Under the pieces are notes generated by a model. The model did not search any database, was not told the origin of the DNA, and saw only the letters and a program-made list of their open reading frames with translations. A stretch of 64,000 nt of DNA from Gordonibacter sp. 28C (GTDB taxonomy: Bacteria > Actinomycetota > Coriobacteriia > Coriobacteriales > Eggerthellaceae), in NCBI RefSeq assembly GCF_003339845.1, contig NZ_PPTR01000001.1, forward strand, positions 248,001-312,000. The letters run 5' to 3'. Positions 1 to 9,183 of the stretch are shown here, one piece after another; position 1 is the first letter of the stretch; every line of letters starts with the position of its first letter. A program made the position numbers and the translations under genes.

Positions 1-146
1 TCGACATCGGCGTCGACGATGTCGCGCCGCTCGTTCACCTCGATGTTCTTTATCTCCCCATGCACTTGCCTCAAAATGGACAACCGGGGCTTGTCCTTGG
101 CCTTCATAGCGGCCTTGATCTCGTCTTTGAGCTCGTCGTACTTCAT
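1..146 (-). CDS. YqeY / GatB-like domain protein, N-terminal fragment
   Basis: The minus strand from an ATG at 146 reads MKYDELKDEIKAAMKAKDKP and runs off the window edge after 48 codons. An N-terminus with repeated charged helices, 'AAMKAKDK' and 'LSILRQVHGEIKN' is typical of the YqeY/GatB_YqeY family (usually about 150 residues), which is related to the tail domain of the GatB amidotransferase subunit and is thought to bind tRNA. The rest of the gene lies outside the window, so length and stop cannot be judged. The next gene is divergent on the plus strand, about 230 bases away. Confidence 0.7.
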   Translation of the reverse strand, partial: MKYDELKDEIKAAMKAKDKPRLSILRQVHGEIKNIEVNERRDIVDADV

Positions 147-378
147 GCTGGCCTCGCTTTCGTCGTTGCGTCGTCGGTCGGTGTCTTGCGTTCGAGTATA
201 CCTTACGGCGCAAGCCGGCCGACAAGGCGAGGCAGGCGTTTTTCACATCTGTCGTGCGCTGCAGGCGAACAGGCGGGTGGAGCATGCAAAAACATTGTTA
301 CAAGTATGTCGGCCGCAACGGGAATATCCCAACGCTTTGATATGATGGTTTGGCATATCCTTCGAGCAAAGGACATTT

Positions 379-867
379 ATGAGAGATTTGCCCGTCAACC
401 AGCTCAATCCGAAGATCAAGCGCGTGTGGCGCATCAACGACGCCATATGGCTCACCCTGCTTTTTCTGATTTGCTTTGTGCCGTTCGCCATCGCGATGGC
501 GGTCGAGCCTGCGGGCTGGCTGCTCGCGATATTGGCGATCGTCGCCGGACTGTATGCGCTGTGCCTGATCATTTGGTTGGTTGTGCTTCCTCCCATTCGT
601 TTTGCCCGTTGGCGCTACGAGCTTTCGGACGACTACCTGGACATCGCGCGCGGCATCGTGTGGCGCAAGCGCTTCATCATCCCGTTCATCCGCGTGCAGA
701 ACACCGACACGCGCCAAGGACCCATCCTGCGCGCGTTCGGCCTGTCGAGCGTGACGGTGGCCACGGCCGCCGGCGAGCACGAGATCCCCGGCTTGGACGT
801 GCAGACCGCCGAGCAGCTGCGCGACAAGGCAGCCGAGCTCGCTCGCCTCGCGCAGGAGGACGTGTGA
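379..867 (+). CDS. PH-domain (bPH_2, YdbS-like) membrane protein
   Basis: A 162-residue protein with two membrane segments (about residues 22-42 and 47-70) followed by a bacterial PH-like domain. The RWRYELSDDYLDIARG...IPFIRVQNTDTRQGPILRAFGL pattern is the usual bPH_2 (DUF304) signature of the YdbS family. The stop codon overlaps the ATG of the next, larger PH-domain gene (TGATG), so the two are translationally coupled, like ydbS-ydbT in Bacillus. YdbS/YdbT have been linked to resistance to some class II bacteriocins; any such role here is inference. Confidence 0.82.
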   Translation: MRDLPVNQLNPKIKRVWRINDAIWLTLLFLICFVPFAIAMAVEPAGWLLAILAIVAGLYALCLIIWLVVLPPIRFARWRYELSDDYLDIARGIVWRKRFIIPFIRVQNTDTRQGPILRAFGLSSVTVATAAGEHEIPGLDVQTAEQLRDKAAELARLAQEDV

Positions 868-2867
868 TGACCCAGAGTCCTCAGCAGCCCCCGCAGCCGG
901 CCCAGCCGCAGCCGCAACCTTACGGTCAGCCGCAGTACGGCCAGCCTCCCTACGGCCAAAACCCGTACGCCGCGCAGCAGCCGCCGTATCCCGACCCCTA
1001 CGCGCCCGGCCCGGGGCAGCAGCCCGCATCTTACGGCCAACCCTATCCTCAGCAGCCGGCGCAAGACCCGCAGGAGCCACGGCGGTACCACGTGCATCAC
1101 AGCTACATTTGGCTCGGAAGCATGCAGGCGGGTATCGCCATCTTCGTCGTGATGCTCATTTCGGGCTTCTCCAGCATCATGGGGGCCCTGGCGGAGGGGG
1201 ATCGCATCGGAAGCGACCTGCCCATCCTCTTGTTGGTGATCGGCGTCGCCGTGGGAAGCCTTGTGCTCATCGTGGCTGTGATCGCCCTTTTCCAGTGGTT
1301 GTCGTACAAGCACTTGTACTACGAGCTGGGTGCCGAGGAGTTCAACCTGTACTCGGGCATCTTCAACAAGAAGCGCGTGCACGTGCCCTACCAACGCATC
1401 CAGTCGGTCGACCAGCGCGCCTCGCTGCTCCAGCGCGTGTTCGGCGTGTGCTCGGTGAGCATCGATACGGCAGGCGGCTCGTCGAACAAGGCCGTGACGG
1501 TGCCGTACGTGCAGAAAGCGCAGGCCGAGCAGCTGCGCGCGGAGCTGTTCGCGCGCAAGCAGTACGCCGCGGCCGTGCAGGGCGGCATGGCGCCCCAAGA
1601 GGCGGCCGTGGCCGTGGCGGCGGCGAGCGGCGTGGTGCTGCCGCAGGCCGGCGCCGCCGCGCAGGCGGTCGCCGCGGGAGCGCAGGCTCCCCGCAACGTG
1701 CTGGACGCGCCTGCCGAGATATGGACGGACGTGCGCGGTGTGTTCGGCGGCTCGGCCGTGGACACGGGGCAGGTGACGTACGAGTACGGGCTGAGCAACA
1801 AGGAGCTCGTGTTCACGGGCCTGTCCAACAACACGGCGTTCGTGCTTATCGTCATCGGTCTTCTGGGCGGCGCCGCCCAAATCGCGGGCCAGATGGCCCC
1901 TCTGGTGGCCGGGCGCTTCGATCCGTTTGTCGGCCAGCTGCTTTCAGCAGGGTCGCAGCTGTTCGGTGGCAACCTCATCGCCGCCGGAGCCGTGCTGCTG
2001 CTTGCGGTGACGGCGGTGGTGTGGCTGTTCTCCATCGTCGGCACCTGCCTCTCGTTCGGCGGCTTCCGCGCCTGCCGACGCGACAACCGCATCGAGGTGG
2101 AGCACGGTTTGCTGCAGCACCGCTTCCAGGGCGTCAGCGTGGACCGCGTGCAGTCCGTCATCGTCAAGCAGAGCTTCATCCGCCGTTTGCTGGGCTACTG
2201 CGAGCTTTCGCTCGGCAAGATCGACGCGGTGGCCGAGAACTCGGAGGAGCAGCAGAAGAGCCTGAGCCCGGGGCTGGTCGTGCACCCGTTCGTGAAGATG
2301 AGCCGCGTGCCCGAAATCCTGGCGGGACTGGTGCCCGAGTTCGCCGACGTGCCGGTCGAGAGCACGCCCGTCGCGCCGGTGGCTTTGCGCCGCGCGCTCA
2401 TCCGGCGCGGAATCATCCAAGGCAGCGGCTTTTGGCTTGCAATCCTCATCATCGTCGGCCAATTGTGCGCCAACGCGTTCATTCCGCCGAACGCAGACGG
2501 ACTGACGGCGCTGTTCTATCTCAACACGGGTGCCTTCATCGGCTATGCCCTGTGCATCGTGCTGTTCGCGCTGGACATCGTGGGCGCGATCCTGTGGTTC
2601 CGCGGGTCCGGCTTCGCGTACAACGAGAGGTTCATGCAGGTGAGCAACGGCGGTTTCGCGCGCGAGACCGTGAGCTTCCCGCGCAAGAAGATACAGTACG
2701 GCTTTGCGAGGACGAACCCGTTCCAGCGACGCGCCCGCACGGTCACGGTCAACGCCCGCACGGCGGCGGGCGTGGGCGGCACGACCGTCCGTCTGATCGA
2801 CGTCTGTGAAGAAGATGCCCGCAGATGGCTCGAATGGCTCAAGCCGCGAGGAAATGTGGTAGAGTAA
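867..2867 (+). CDS. Multi-PH-domain (YdbT-like) membrane protein with QP-rich N-terminus
   Basis: A 666-residue protein starting at the ATG that overlaps the upstream stop; reading further upstream in frame gives only unrelated sequence. The first 75 residues are low-complexity, rich in Pro/Gln/Tyr/Gly with repeated PYGQP-like units, and probably disordered on the cytoplasmic side. Three bPH_2 units follow, each with YELG/FNLYSG or NRIEVEHGLLQHRFQGV-type strands, separated by paired membrane helices (about residues 90-115, 125-150, 320-345, 370-400, 510-535, 555-580). It is a normal partner of the preceding YdbS-like protein. The QP-rich leader is longer than in Firmicute YdbT and may be lineage specific. 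Confidence 0.8.
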   Translation: MTQSPQQPPQPAQPQPQPYGQPQYGQPPYGQNPYAAQQPPYPDPYAPGPGQQPASYGQPYPQQPAQDPQEPRRYHVHHSYIWLGSMQAGIAIFVVMLISGFSSIMGALAEGDRIGSDLPILLLVIGVAVGSLVLIVAVIALFQWLSYKHLYYELGAEEFNLYSGIFNKKRVHVPYQRIQSVDQRASLLQRVFGVCSVSIDTAGGSSNKAVTVPYVQKAQAEQLRAELFARKQYAAAVQGGMAPQEAAVAVAAASGVVLPQAGAAAQAVAAGAQAPRNVLDAPAEIWTDVRGVFGGSAVDTGQVTYEYGLSNKELVFTGLSNNTAFVLIVIGLLGGAAQIAGQMAPLVAGRFDPFVGQLLSAGSQLFGGNLIAAGAVLLLAVTAVVWLFSIVGTCLSFGGFRACRRDNRIEVEHGLLQHRFQGVSVDRVQSVIVKQSFIRRLLGYCELSLGKIDAVAENSEEQQKSLSPGLVVHPFVKMSRVPEILAGLVPEFADVPVESTPVAPVALRRALIRRGIIQGSGFWLAILIIVGQLCANAFIPPNADGLTALFYLNTGAFIGYALCIVLFALDIVGAILWFRGSGFAYNERFMQVSNGGFARETVSFPRKKIQYGFARTNPFQRRARTVTVNARTAAGVGGTTVRLIDVCEEDARRWLEWLKPRGNVVE

Positions 2868-2873
2868 TGCACC

Positions 2874-3725
2874 ATGAACGTGCCTGCGACATCTGACGCC
2901 CGGGACGGTCGAAGTACCACCCCCGACTCGTCCTCCTCGGCGGCTTCCTTGGACGAAGCCGCTCCTCATCATGCGTCGAATCCTGCCCCCGAGCGAACGC
3001 CGTCGCAGCCCATAACGCCTGACTCTGCCGAAGCCCATACGCGTCGCAACCGAGTGTCGCGCGCGTCGGCCAGCGCTGCGAACAAGCACCGCAACGTGCG
3101 CGAGTACACGACGGGCGAGGAGATCGCCAACTCCGTGACGCACGGCGCCGGTGCCGTGTTGGCCATCGCGGCCATTTTCATGCTCGTCACCAGGGCCATG
3201 GACGACGGGGGCGGCGTGTACCTGTTCGCCGCGCTCGTGTACACGCTTACGATGCTGCTCGAGTACACCATGTCCACGCTCTACCATGCCGTCACCGACG
3301 AACGGGCGAAGCGCATCTTCAAGATACTTGATCACAGCTGCATCTACCTGTTCATAGCCGGCTCCTACACGCCGTTCTGCCTGATCTCGCTTGCCGATTC
3401 GGGCGGCCTGTGGCTGTGCGCGTTCGTGTGGATCGTCGCGCTCGCGGGCGTGGCCTGCGAGGCGTTCTGGGTGTTCCGCCCGCGCTGGATATCCGCCGTG
3501 CTCTACCTGCTGCTGGGATGGAGCGTCGTGTGGTTTCTTCCCGCGCTGATCGCCGCGTTGCCCGCACCGGGCCTTTGGCTGCTGGTGGGCGGCGGCGTGT
3601 GCTACACGGTGGGATGCGTATTCTACGTGCTGAAGAAGATCCCGTACATGCACTCGATCTTCCATCTGTGGGTGCTTGCCGGCAGCGTGTGCCAATTTCT
3701 CGCCATCGCGTTCTACATTATGTAA
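2874..3725 (+). CDS. TrhA / hemolysin III family membrane protein
   Basis: A 283-residue protein of the PAQR/hemolysin III superfamily. The core begins near residue 75 with 'EEIANSVTHGAGAVLAI' and has seven membrane segments. Family marks include 'STLYHAV', 'ILDHSCIYLFIAGSYTPFCL' and the final 'HSIFHLWVLAGS', whose histidines are expected metal ligands. The first 70 residues are a polar Ser/Ala/Pro-rich extension not usual for the family, so a shorter product is possible, although no better start with a ribosome site is obvious. It begins 6 bases after the PH-domain gene and is probably co-transcribed. Relatives (YqfA/TrhA) affect membrane energetics; haemolysis itself is not implied. Confidence 0.85.
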   Translation: MNVPATSDARDGRSTTPDSSSSAASLDEAAPHHASNPAPERTPSQPITPDSAEAHTRRNRVSRASASAANKHRNVREYTTGEEIANSVTHGAGAVLAIAAIFMLVTRAMDDGGGVYLFAALVYTLTMLLEYTMSTLYHAVTDERAKRIFKILDHSCIYLFIAGSYTPFCLISLADSGGLWLCAFVWIVALAGVACEAFWVFRPRWISAVLYLLLGWSVVWFLPALIAALPAPGLWLLVGGGVCYTVGCVFYVLKKIPYMHSIFHLWVLAGSVCQFLAIAFYIM

Positions 3726-3887
3726 CCGTTGCGTGCACGAGCGCGCGGGCATGACAGCCCCACGGTTGCCGGAGATGGAAGCGGCCTCCGTACCGCATTC
3801 CTCCGGCGAGGCGCGTAAGCGCGAACGCGGGACCGCAAAGGCGGGCCCGCACGCATCCGCAACGCTTAAGGAGTGAGCTTCGCTTAC

Positions 3888-5267
3888 ATGGACATAGGTA
3901 TCAGCATCGTCGTCACCTTCCTGCTCGTTTTGGTAAACGGCTACTTTTCGATGTCGGAGATGGCGCTGGTCAACGCCAAGCACGTGCTGCTGCAAAAGGA
4001 TGCCGACGAAGGCGACAAGAAGGCCCAACGCGCGCTTGGCCTGGCCAGCGATTCGGGACAGTTCCTGGCCACCATCCAGGTGGCCATCACGCTCGTGGGC
4101 TTCTTCGCCTCCGCCGCGGCCGCCACGAACCTTTCCGACCCGCTTGCCCGCTGGATGTCCGGCTTCGGCATCGATTGGATCACGCTCATCGCCCCCGGTT
4201 TGGCTCCGGTGCTCATCACGCTCGCCGTATCGTATTTGAGCATCGTCGTGGGCGAGCTCGTGCCGAAGCGCATGGCGCTCGCCGACGCCGAGCGCGTGAG
4301 CAAGGCGGTGGCCGGCCCCCTGATGGTGTTCCAGAAAGTTGCTCGTCCGCTCGTGGCGCTGACCTCGGCTTCTGCGAACGGCTTGTCGCGCCTGCTACGC
4401 ATTAAAGACGCCGACGAACGGCAGAACGTGTCCGAGGAAGAGATCAAGTACATGGTCACGGACAACGACGAGCTGCTGGACGACGAGAAGCGCATGATCC
4501 ACGACATCCTGGACTTGGGCGACATGACCGTGCACGAGGTCATGCAGCCGCGCGTGGACATGATCTTGGTGGAGGACGTCGAGACCGTGCGCCAGGCGGT
4601 GGAGCGCATGCGGGGCACCGGCTACTCGCGCCTGCCCGTGTACCATGAGGACATCGACCGCATCGTGGGCATCGTGCACTACAAGGACTTGCTGGCTCCT
4701 CTCATGGACGGCAAGGAGAACGAGCCGGTGGAGGCTTACGCTTACGAGGCCATGTTCGTGCCGGAGACGAAAGACCTCTTTCCCTTGCTCTCCGAGATGC
4801 AGACGAACCGGCAGCAGATGGCCATCGTGGTCGACGAGTACGGCGGCACCGACGGCTTGATCACCGTCGAGGACATCGTCGAGGAGATCGTGGGCGAGAT
4901 AATCGACGAGTCGGATATCGAGAACAAGTTCATCACGCCGCTGTCGGACGGGACGTGGCTCGTGGACGGCCGCTTCCCCGTGGAAGACGCGCTCAAGCTG
5001 GGCTGGCCCGTCACCGAGTCGGACGACTACGAGACGATAGCGGGATGGCTCATGGGCGTGATAGACATTGTGCCCCAGGTGGGGGACGAGTTCGAGCTCG
5101 GTGGATACCGGTTCAAGATCCAGGCCATGCGACGCAGGCGCATTTCGAACATCCGGGTGACGCGCGAAGCTGGACCGGGCGTCTCTCAGGAGTTCGGAAC
5201 CGGCGAACCAGGAGACGTGCGCGACGAGGAGCCCGCTTTCGGAAGCGCTTTGCGCCACGGAGCGTAA
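3888..5267 (+). CDS. CorC/HlyC-type CNNM protein (DUF21 + CBS pair + CorC_HlyC)
   Basis: A 459-residue membrane protein. Residues 1-190 form the DUF21 unit with four hydrophobic segments ('NGYFSMSEMALVNA', 'VGELVPKRMAL'). Two CBS domains follow (about 205-330; 'VMQPRVDMI', 'RLPVYHEDIDRIVGIVH', 'VVDEYGGTDGLITVEDI'), then a C-terminal CorC_HlyC domain ('LVDGRFPVEDALKLGWP'). Relatives take part in magnesium/cobalt efflux or Mg homeostasis. I chose the ATG at 3888 over an in-frame GTG at 3873 because the AAGGAG at 3868-3873 overlaps that GTG and lies 14 bases before the ATG. The last 30 residues are polar and not conserved. Confidence 0.85.
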   Translation: MDIGISIVVTFLLVLVNGYFSMSEMALVNAKHVLLQKDADEGDKKAQRALGLASDSGQFLATIQVAITLVGFFASAAAATNLSDPLARWMSGFGIDWITLIAPGLAPVLITLAVSYLSIVVGELVPKRMALADAERVSKAVAGPLMVFQKVARPLVALTSASANGLSRLLRIKDADERQNVSEEEIKYMVTDNDELLDDEKRMIHDILDLGDMTVHEVMQPRVDMILVEDVETVRQAVERMRGTGYSRLPVYHEDIDRIVGIVHYKDLLAPLMDGKENEPVEAYAYEAMFVPETKDLFPLLSEMQTNRQQMAIVVDEYGGTDGLITVEDIVEEIVGEIIDESDIENKFITPLSDGTWLVDGRFPVEDALKLGWPVTESDDYETIAGWLMGVIDIVPQVGDEFELGGYRFKIQAMRRRRISNIRVTREAGPGVSQEFGTGEPGDVRDEEPAFGSALRHGA

Positions 5268-5303
5268 CCTGGTGCGGCGCATATCGTTCGTTCAGGAGGC
5301 AGC

Positions 5304-6494
5304 ATGAAGTCGGAGAGGAGGCTCTATCGCTCGCGTCACGCGCTCATCGGAGGCGTGTGCGCCGGTGCGGCCGAGTGCTTCGACCTCGACCCGGTGATCG
5401 TCCGCATCCTTGCGGTGGCGCTCACGCTGCTCACGGCGGGATTGTTCGCCGTGGCGTACGTGGTGCTGTGGCTCGCTTTGCCCGTTGCCCCCCACGAACC
5501 CGGCCCCGTGGAGGTGGAGCCGCAATCCGTGAGATCCGACACGTACGGTTCCGTCGATTACGATGCCGCGCGCAGTCGTGCCGACGATGCCGCGCGCGCC
5601 GCCTCGGAGGTGGCGGCCGCTTGCCAGCATTTGCCTTACGACGCCTACGCCGGCACAGGGCACGTTCCCCCCGAGCCGCCTACGGCCGAGGCCGCCGCGT
5701 GGGCGCGCCGCGCGCAGCGACAGACCCCGCCGGGCTGGCAAGCCCCCGGTTGGCGGGTTCCGGGCGAAGACCGGGAAAGCGCGTCGCAGGGCACGCCTTC
5801 CGCAAGCGCTTTCTCGCAGCAGTCGGAACCGACTGTGGACGGGCAACGGGGCCTTGGGTTTGAATCCGGTCCCCGTTCGGCACCGCAACAGGTGGAAGGT
5901 GCGTCGGGTCCCGCAGGCTCGCCGTCAGCAGATCCTCAATTTCCCTTGTCGCAGTTCACGCCGAACCTTGCGGCGTCTCCTCGCCCCGAGCGCAGGGACG
6001 GCGTGAAGGCTGCCGTGCTCATAGGGGCGTTCTTGCTGTTCTTCGGCGTTGCCGCGGTTTTGTCCGAGAACATCGACGGTGTGTCGTGGTGGCAGTTCTG
6101 GCCGCTCCTGCTCATCATCATCGGCATTCTGCAGATGGCCGTACCGGCGGAGCGCGGGCGTCGCACGGAGCGGTTCGCGGGCGGTCTCGTGTTCTTTTCC
6201 TTAGGGGCCACGCTGCTCAGCATGAGCCTGGGGGTGGTGGGCTGGGCCACCGTGCCGCGCATGCTCGCGAGCCTGTGGCCGCTGCTGCTGGTGGCGATAG
6301 GACTCTTCATCGCGGGCAGGGCGTTGCGCTCTCCTCGGTGGACGCTCGTGGCGGGCTTGTGCCTCGCCTTGTTCTGCGTGGCGGGCCTCATGTGGTTCTC
6401 CGTTCCCGGTCCGTTCGATTTCCTGGTGGTGGATCTGCCTTTCGGCTACGAGCTTTCCTTCCCCTTTGAAGTGAGTGCGATACCCGCTCGCTAG
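5304..6494 (+). CDS. PspC-domain membrane protein with LiaF-like C-terminus
   Basis: A 396-residue protein with AGGAGG seven bases before its ATG. Residues 3-62 are a PspC domain ('LYRSRHALIGGVCAGAAECF', 'DPVIVRILAVALTLLTAGLF') with one or two membrane helices. A long Ala/Pro/Glu-rich linker (about 65-235) follows, then a cluster of four membrane helices (about 245-265, 275-290, 303-340, 350-375) of the kind seen in LiaI/LiaF-like envelope-stress proteins. PspC domains sense or relay membrane stress. The gene lies 36 bases after the CNNM gene and may share its transcript. Confidence 0.8.
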   Translation: MKSERRLYRSRHALIGGVCAGAAECFDLDPVIVRILAVALTLLTAGLFAVAYVVLWLALPVAPHEPGPVEVEPQSVRSDTYGSVDYDAARSRADDAARAASEVAAACQHLPYDAYAGTGHVPPEPPTAEAAAWARRAQRQTPPGWQAPGWRVPGEDRESASQGTPSASAFSQQSEPTVDGQRGLGFESGPRSAPQQVEGASGPAGSPSADPQFPLSQFTPNLAASPRPERRDGVKAAVLIGAFLLFFGVAAVLSENIDGVSWWQFWPLLLIIIGILQMAVPAERGRRTERFAGGLVFFSLGATLLSMSLGVVGWATVPRMLASLWPLLLVAIGLFIAGRALRSPRWTLVAGLCLALFCVAGLMWFSVPGPFDFLVVDLPFGYELSFPFEVSAIPAR

Positions 6495-6653
6495 CTTCGC
6501 GGCCACCGGTCCCCGCCGTTCGCCTGACTACGTTTCACAACCGGTTGATATGTTCGAAAAACAGGCTGAAGCCGACGATGCGTACCGACCTGCGCATCTG
6601 CGGTTTCTCCGTTTGTCAAGCGAACAAAACGTGGAGGCCTTCTCCATACTTTT

Positions 6654-6683
6654 TTGCCCCCAAGGGGCCCGATGGTCTAAAAT
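6654..6683 (+). promoter_or_regulatory. Weak sigma-70-like promoter candidate
   Basis: The 305-base gap 6495-6799 has no credible gene. Within it TTGCCC (6654-6659) and TAAAAT (6678-6683) are 18 bases apart and lie about 115 bases before the start of the lysozyme-like gene. The -35 half matches the consensus poorly, so this is only a candidate. Confidence 0.25.
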
Positions 6684-6799
6684 AAGCCTCGACAAAACAG
6701 CATATCGGCCTTTCGGCAGCAACCACCCACCACAATCTACTACGCTGTCACCGCTTCGGCGGCTTGGTCGTGCGCTGTCAATGAAAGGTAACCGAGGTT

Positions 6800-7615
6800 T
6801 TGGCTGACATACGATACAAGCAGCGGAAGTCGGGCATCGTCGCGAAAATAGCGGCGGTCGGGTGCGCATCCATCGTGCTCGCAGGATGCATCGGCTTCGG
6901 CATCGCCTCCGCAGGCGGCAGCGCGCAGGAAGTCGATGCGTTCGGCATCGACGCCATGAGCGCGCCGGCGTCCGATGCGGATTCAACGACGTTCTCCGAG
7001 AGCGCTTCCGACTCTTCCGCGCGCGAAACGACGGTGCTTGCCAGCACGGCGAAGCGCGACATCTCCAAGGGCATCCAGGCTATCGAGGCGCAGGAAGAGG
7101 CCGAGCGCCTTGCCGCCGAAGAGGCCGCCCGTGCCGAGGAGGCCGCTCGCGTGGCCGCCGCCGAGGCCGCGAAGGCCGAGCAGCAGGCGAGGGCCGCCCA
7201 AGACGGTGCCGCTTCGGCGCTGGCCAGCTTGCCCGACGTGGACTTCTCCGTGGGCAAGGAAGCCTTCATCGCCGAGTGGACCCAGCGCATCGACGCCTAT
7301 CTGGCCGGCTCGCCGTTGGCGGGACAGGGCGCGACGTTCGCCACGGCCGCTTGGAACAACGGCGTGGACCCGCGCTGGTCGCCCGCTATCTCCAACACCG
7401 AAAGCTCGAAGGGCGTGAATTGCTTTAGGGATTACAACGCTTGGGGCTGGGGCGACAGAAGCTGGTCGAGCTGGGAAGAGGCCATCAACGCCCATGTGGC
7501 GGGCTTGGCGCAGGGTTACGGCTACTCCATCACGTATGCGAACGCGGCGAAGTACTGCCCGCCGAACACCGACCACTGGTTCAACGCCACGTTGGGCCAA
7601 ATGCAGATGATCTAA
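6800..7615 (+). CDS. Secreted lysozyme-like / cell-wall hydrolase family protein with coiled coil
   Basis: A 271-residue protein starting at TTG. The N-terminus has a hydrophobic segment (about 13-35) that contains LAGC (Cys30), so it is either a lipoprotein or a signal anchor. Residues 85-140 are an Ala/Glu/Arg-rich coiled coil. The C-terminal 115 residues ('WTQRIDAYLAGSPLAGQGATF', 'DPRWSPAISNTESSKG', 'NAWGWGDRSWSSWEEAINAHV') resemble glucosaminidase/lysozyme-like domains of actinobacterial wall enzymes, with Glu in 'ISNTESSKG' the likely acid. The catalytic assignment is family inference. No closely linked wall gene is present; a hairpin at 7662 ends the unit. Confidence 0.65.
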   Translation: MADIRYKQRKSGIVAKIAAVGCASIVLAGCIGFGIASAGGSAQEVDAFGIDAMSAPASDADSTTFSESASDSSARETTVLASTAKRDISKGIQAIEAQEEAERLAAEEAARAEEAARVAAAEAAKAEQQARAAQDGAASALASLPDVDFSVGKEAFIAEWTQRIDAYLAGSPLAGQGATFATAAWNNGVDPRWSPAISNTESSKGVNCFRDYNAWGWGDRSWSSWEEAINAHVAGLAQGYGYSITYANAAKYCPPNTDHWFNATLGQMQMI

Positions 7616-7661
7616 ACGTTCCGGTGGCCATGGGTCTCCGGAACTTGGTAGAGAACATGAA

Positions 7662-7685
7662 GAAAGCGCCTGCTCGGGCGCTTTC
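7662..7685 (+). terminator. Hairpin terminator after the lysozyme-like gene
   Basis: GAAAGCGCC (7662-7670) pairs perfectly with GGCGCTTTC (7677-7685) around a 6-base loop. It starts 47 bases after the stop codon. The downstream tail has only scattered T residues. Confidence 0.6.
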
Positions 7686-7814
7686 TGCTTTCCGAGCCGG
7701 ACCATCTATTTTTATTGCCAAACGGTGTCGATGCCGGACGGGCGCGGGACGCTTGCAGTATGCTATGGCGCAAGCGGAAAACGGTGCCTTCGGGCACGGT
7801 GGGAAAGGACTCTC

Positions 7815-8480
7815 ATGAGCAACGTCATCGTGGTCGGTTGCGGCCGCGTGGGCTCGCAGCTGGCCAACATGCTGTCGGACAACGGCAGCAACGTGTGCGT
7901 CATCGACCGCAGCGCCGACGCGTTCGCCAACTTGGGCCGCAACTTCAACGGCTCGACGGTGCAGGGCCTCGGCTTCGACGAGGAGACGCTGGTCAAGGCA
8001 GGCGTTGAGGACTGCGACGTCATCGCTGCCGTCACGCAGTTCGACAACACGAACCTCATGGTGGCCGAGGTGGGCAGCCGCCTGTTCGGCGTTCCGCACG
8101 TCATCGCTCGCCTGTACAACCCCGACCACGAGCGCGCCTACATGCAGCTGGGCATCGACCACGTGTGCGGCACGTCGCTGGTGGCCGAGGACGTGTTCAG
8201 CAAGATCGTGTCGGGCCATGGCGCCCATATCGACACGTTCGGCGAGTTCGAGCTGCTGCGTTTCTCGCTCGACCTCAGCTGGCGCGACACCGACCACCGC
8301 ACCATCCGCGTGTCGGAGATGGAGCGCGACCACGACGTGCGCATCATCGCGTTCGAGCGCGGCGACGGCTCGGCATCGTCCATCCCCACGCGCGATTCGA
8401 TCCTCTACCACGGCGATTCCGTGCTCGTCTGCGTCCGCCACGAGCTCATCGCGCAGTTCTCTCGCTACATTCAAGATTAG
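7815..8480 (+). CDS. trkA: TrkA-type potassium uptake regulatory subunit (first copy)
   Basis: A 221-residue RCK protein. I chose the ATG at 7815 (after GGGAAAGGAC) because it gives the Rossmann start 'MSNVIVVGCGRVGSQLA'; reading from further upstream adds unrelated sequence. Residues 1-125 are the NAD(H)-binding RCK_N domain (GxGxxG, 'VCVIDRS', acidic end of strand 2), and about 140-221 are RCK_C. Such subunits gate TrkH/KtrB potassium channels by binding nucleotides. It is followed nine bases later by a second, divergent TrkA gene; the membrane channel subunit is not in the window. Confidence 0.88.
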   Translation: MSNVIVVGCGRVGSQLANMLSDNGSNVCVIDRSADAFANLGRNFNGSTVQGLGFDEETLVKAGVEDCDVIAAVTQFDNTNLMVAEVGSRLFGVPHVIARLYNPDHERAYMQLGIDHVCGTSLVAEDVFSKIVSGHGAHIDTFGEFELLRFSLDLSWRDTDHRTIRVSEMERDHDVRIIAFERGDGSASSIPTRDSILYHGDSVLVCVRHELIAQFSRYIQD

Positions 8481-8489
8481 GAGAAGCCC

Positions 8490-9167
8490 ATGTACATCGT
8501 TATCGCGGGTGGCGGCAAGATCGGCGAGTACCTTGCCTCGGTGCTGCTGCAAAGCGGCAACGACGTCGCCGTTATCGAGGAGAACCTGCAGACGGCGGAC
8601 CACCTGTCCATCGTGTTGGAGGGGCGCTACCTCGTCATCCACGGCGACGGATGCGACTCGAAGTTCCAAGAGGACGCTGGCGTCCGCAAGGCCGACGTGT
8701 TCGTGGCCACCACGGGGCAGGACGACGATAACCTGGTGTCGTGCGAGATCGCCCAGCGCGTGTTCAACGTGCCGCGCTGCATCGCGCGCGTGAACAACCC
8801 CAAGAACCTGCGCATCTTCCGCGAGGTGGGCATCGAAAGCGTGTCGTCCACCACGCTCATCGCGAACCTCATCGAAGAGGAAACGCTGCTGGGCAGCGTG
8901 AGCGTGGCTTCGTCGCTCACGCACGGCAACGTGCTGCTCACCGAGATCACCGTGCCGCGCATGCGCTACCACTCCAACGAGGCGGGCATCCTGGCCTCTT
9001 CCGTGCCTATGCCGGAGAACAGCCTGATAGCAGCCGTGTCTCCCAAAGACGACGACAACGTCGAGGTTGCCGGCGAGGAAACCGTGCTGTACCCCGGCGA
9101 CAAGGCCGTCGTGGTGGCCGACACCGAAGTGCTCGACGAGGTGCGCGCGCTTTTCAAGGGGTTGTAG
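8490..9167 (+). CDS. trkA: TrkA-type potassium uptake regulatory subunit (second copy)
   Basis: A 225-residue RCK protein beginning 'MYIVIAGGGKIGEYLASVLL', with GxGxxG and 'VAVIEEN' typical of NAD-binding RCK_N, and an RCK_C domain from about 140 ('VASSLTHGNVLLTEITVP...GDKAVVVAD'). It follows the first copy by nine bases, with AGGAGA before its ATG, so the two are in one operon and could form a hetero-octameric ring. The two copies are clearly different in sequence, so this is an old duplication or a two-component regulator rather than a recent repeat. Confidence 0.88.
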   Translation: MYIVIAGGGKIGEYLASVLLQSGNDVAVIEENLQTADHLSIVLEGRYLVIHGDGCDSKFQEDAGVRKADVFVATTGQDDDNLVSCEIAQRVFNVPRCIARVNNPKNLRIFREVGIESVSSTTLIANLIEEETLLGSVSVASSLTHGNVLLTEITVPRMRYHSNEAGILASSVPMPENSLIAAVSPKDDDNVEVAGEETVLYPGDKAVVVADTEVLDEVRALFKGL

Positions 9168-9183
9168 GGTTCCGCGGGCCTAG

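Noticed and set aside
3873-3887. GTG start for the CNNM gene
   Set aside because: The only ribosome site (AAGGAG, 3868-3873) overlaps this codon, so the ATG at 3888 is preferred.
6475-6807. 110-codon plus-strand open frame after the PspC gene
   Set aside because: It overlaps the PspC end and the next start, lacks a ribosome site and has no protein-like pattern.
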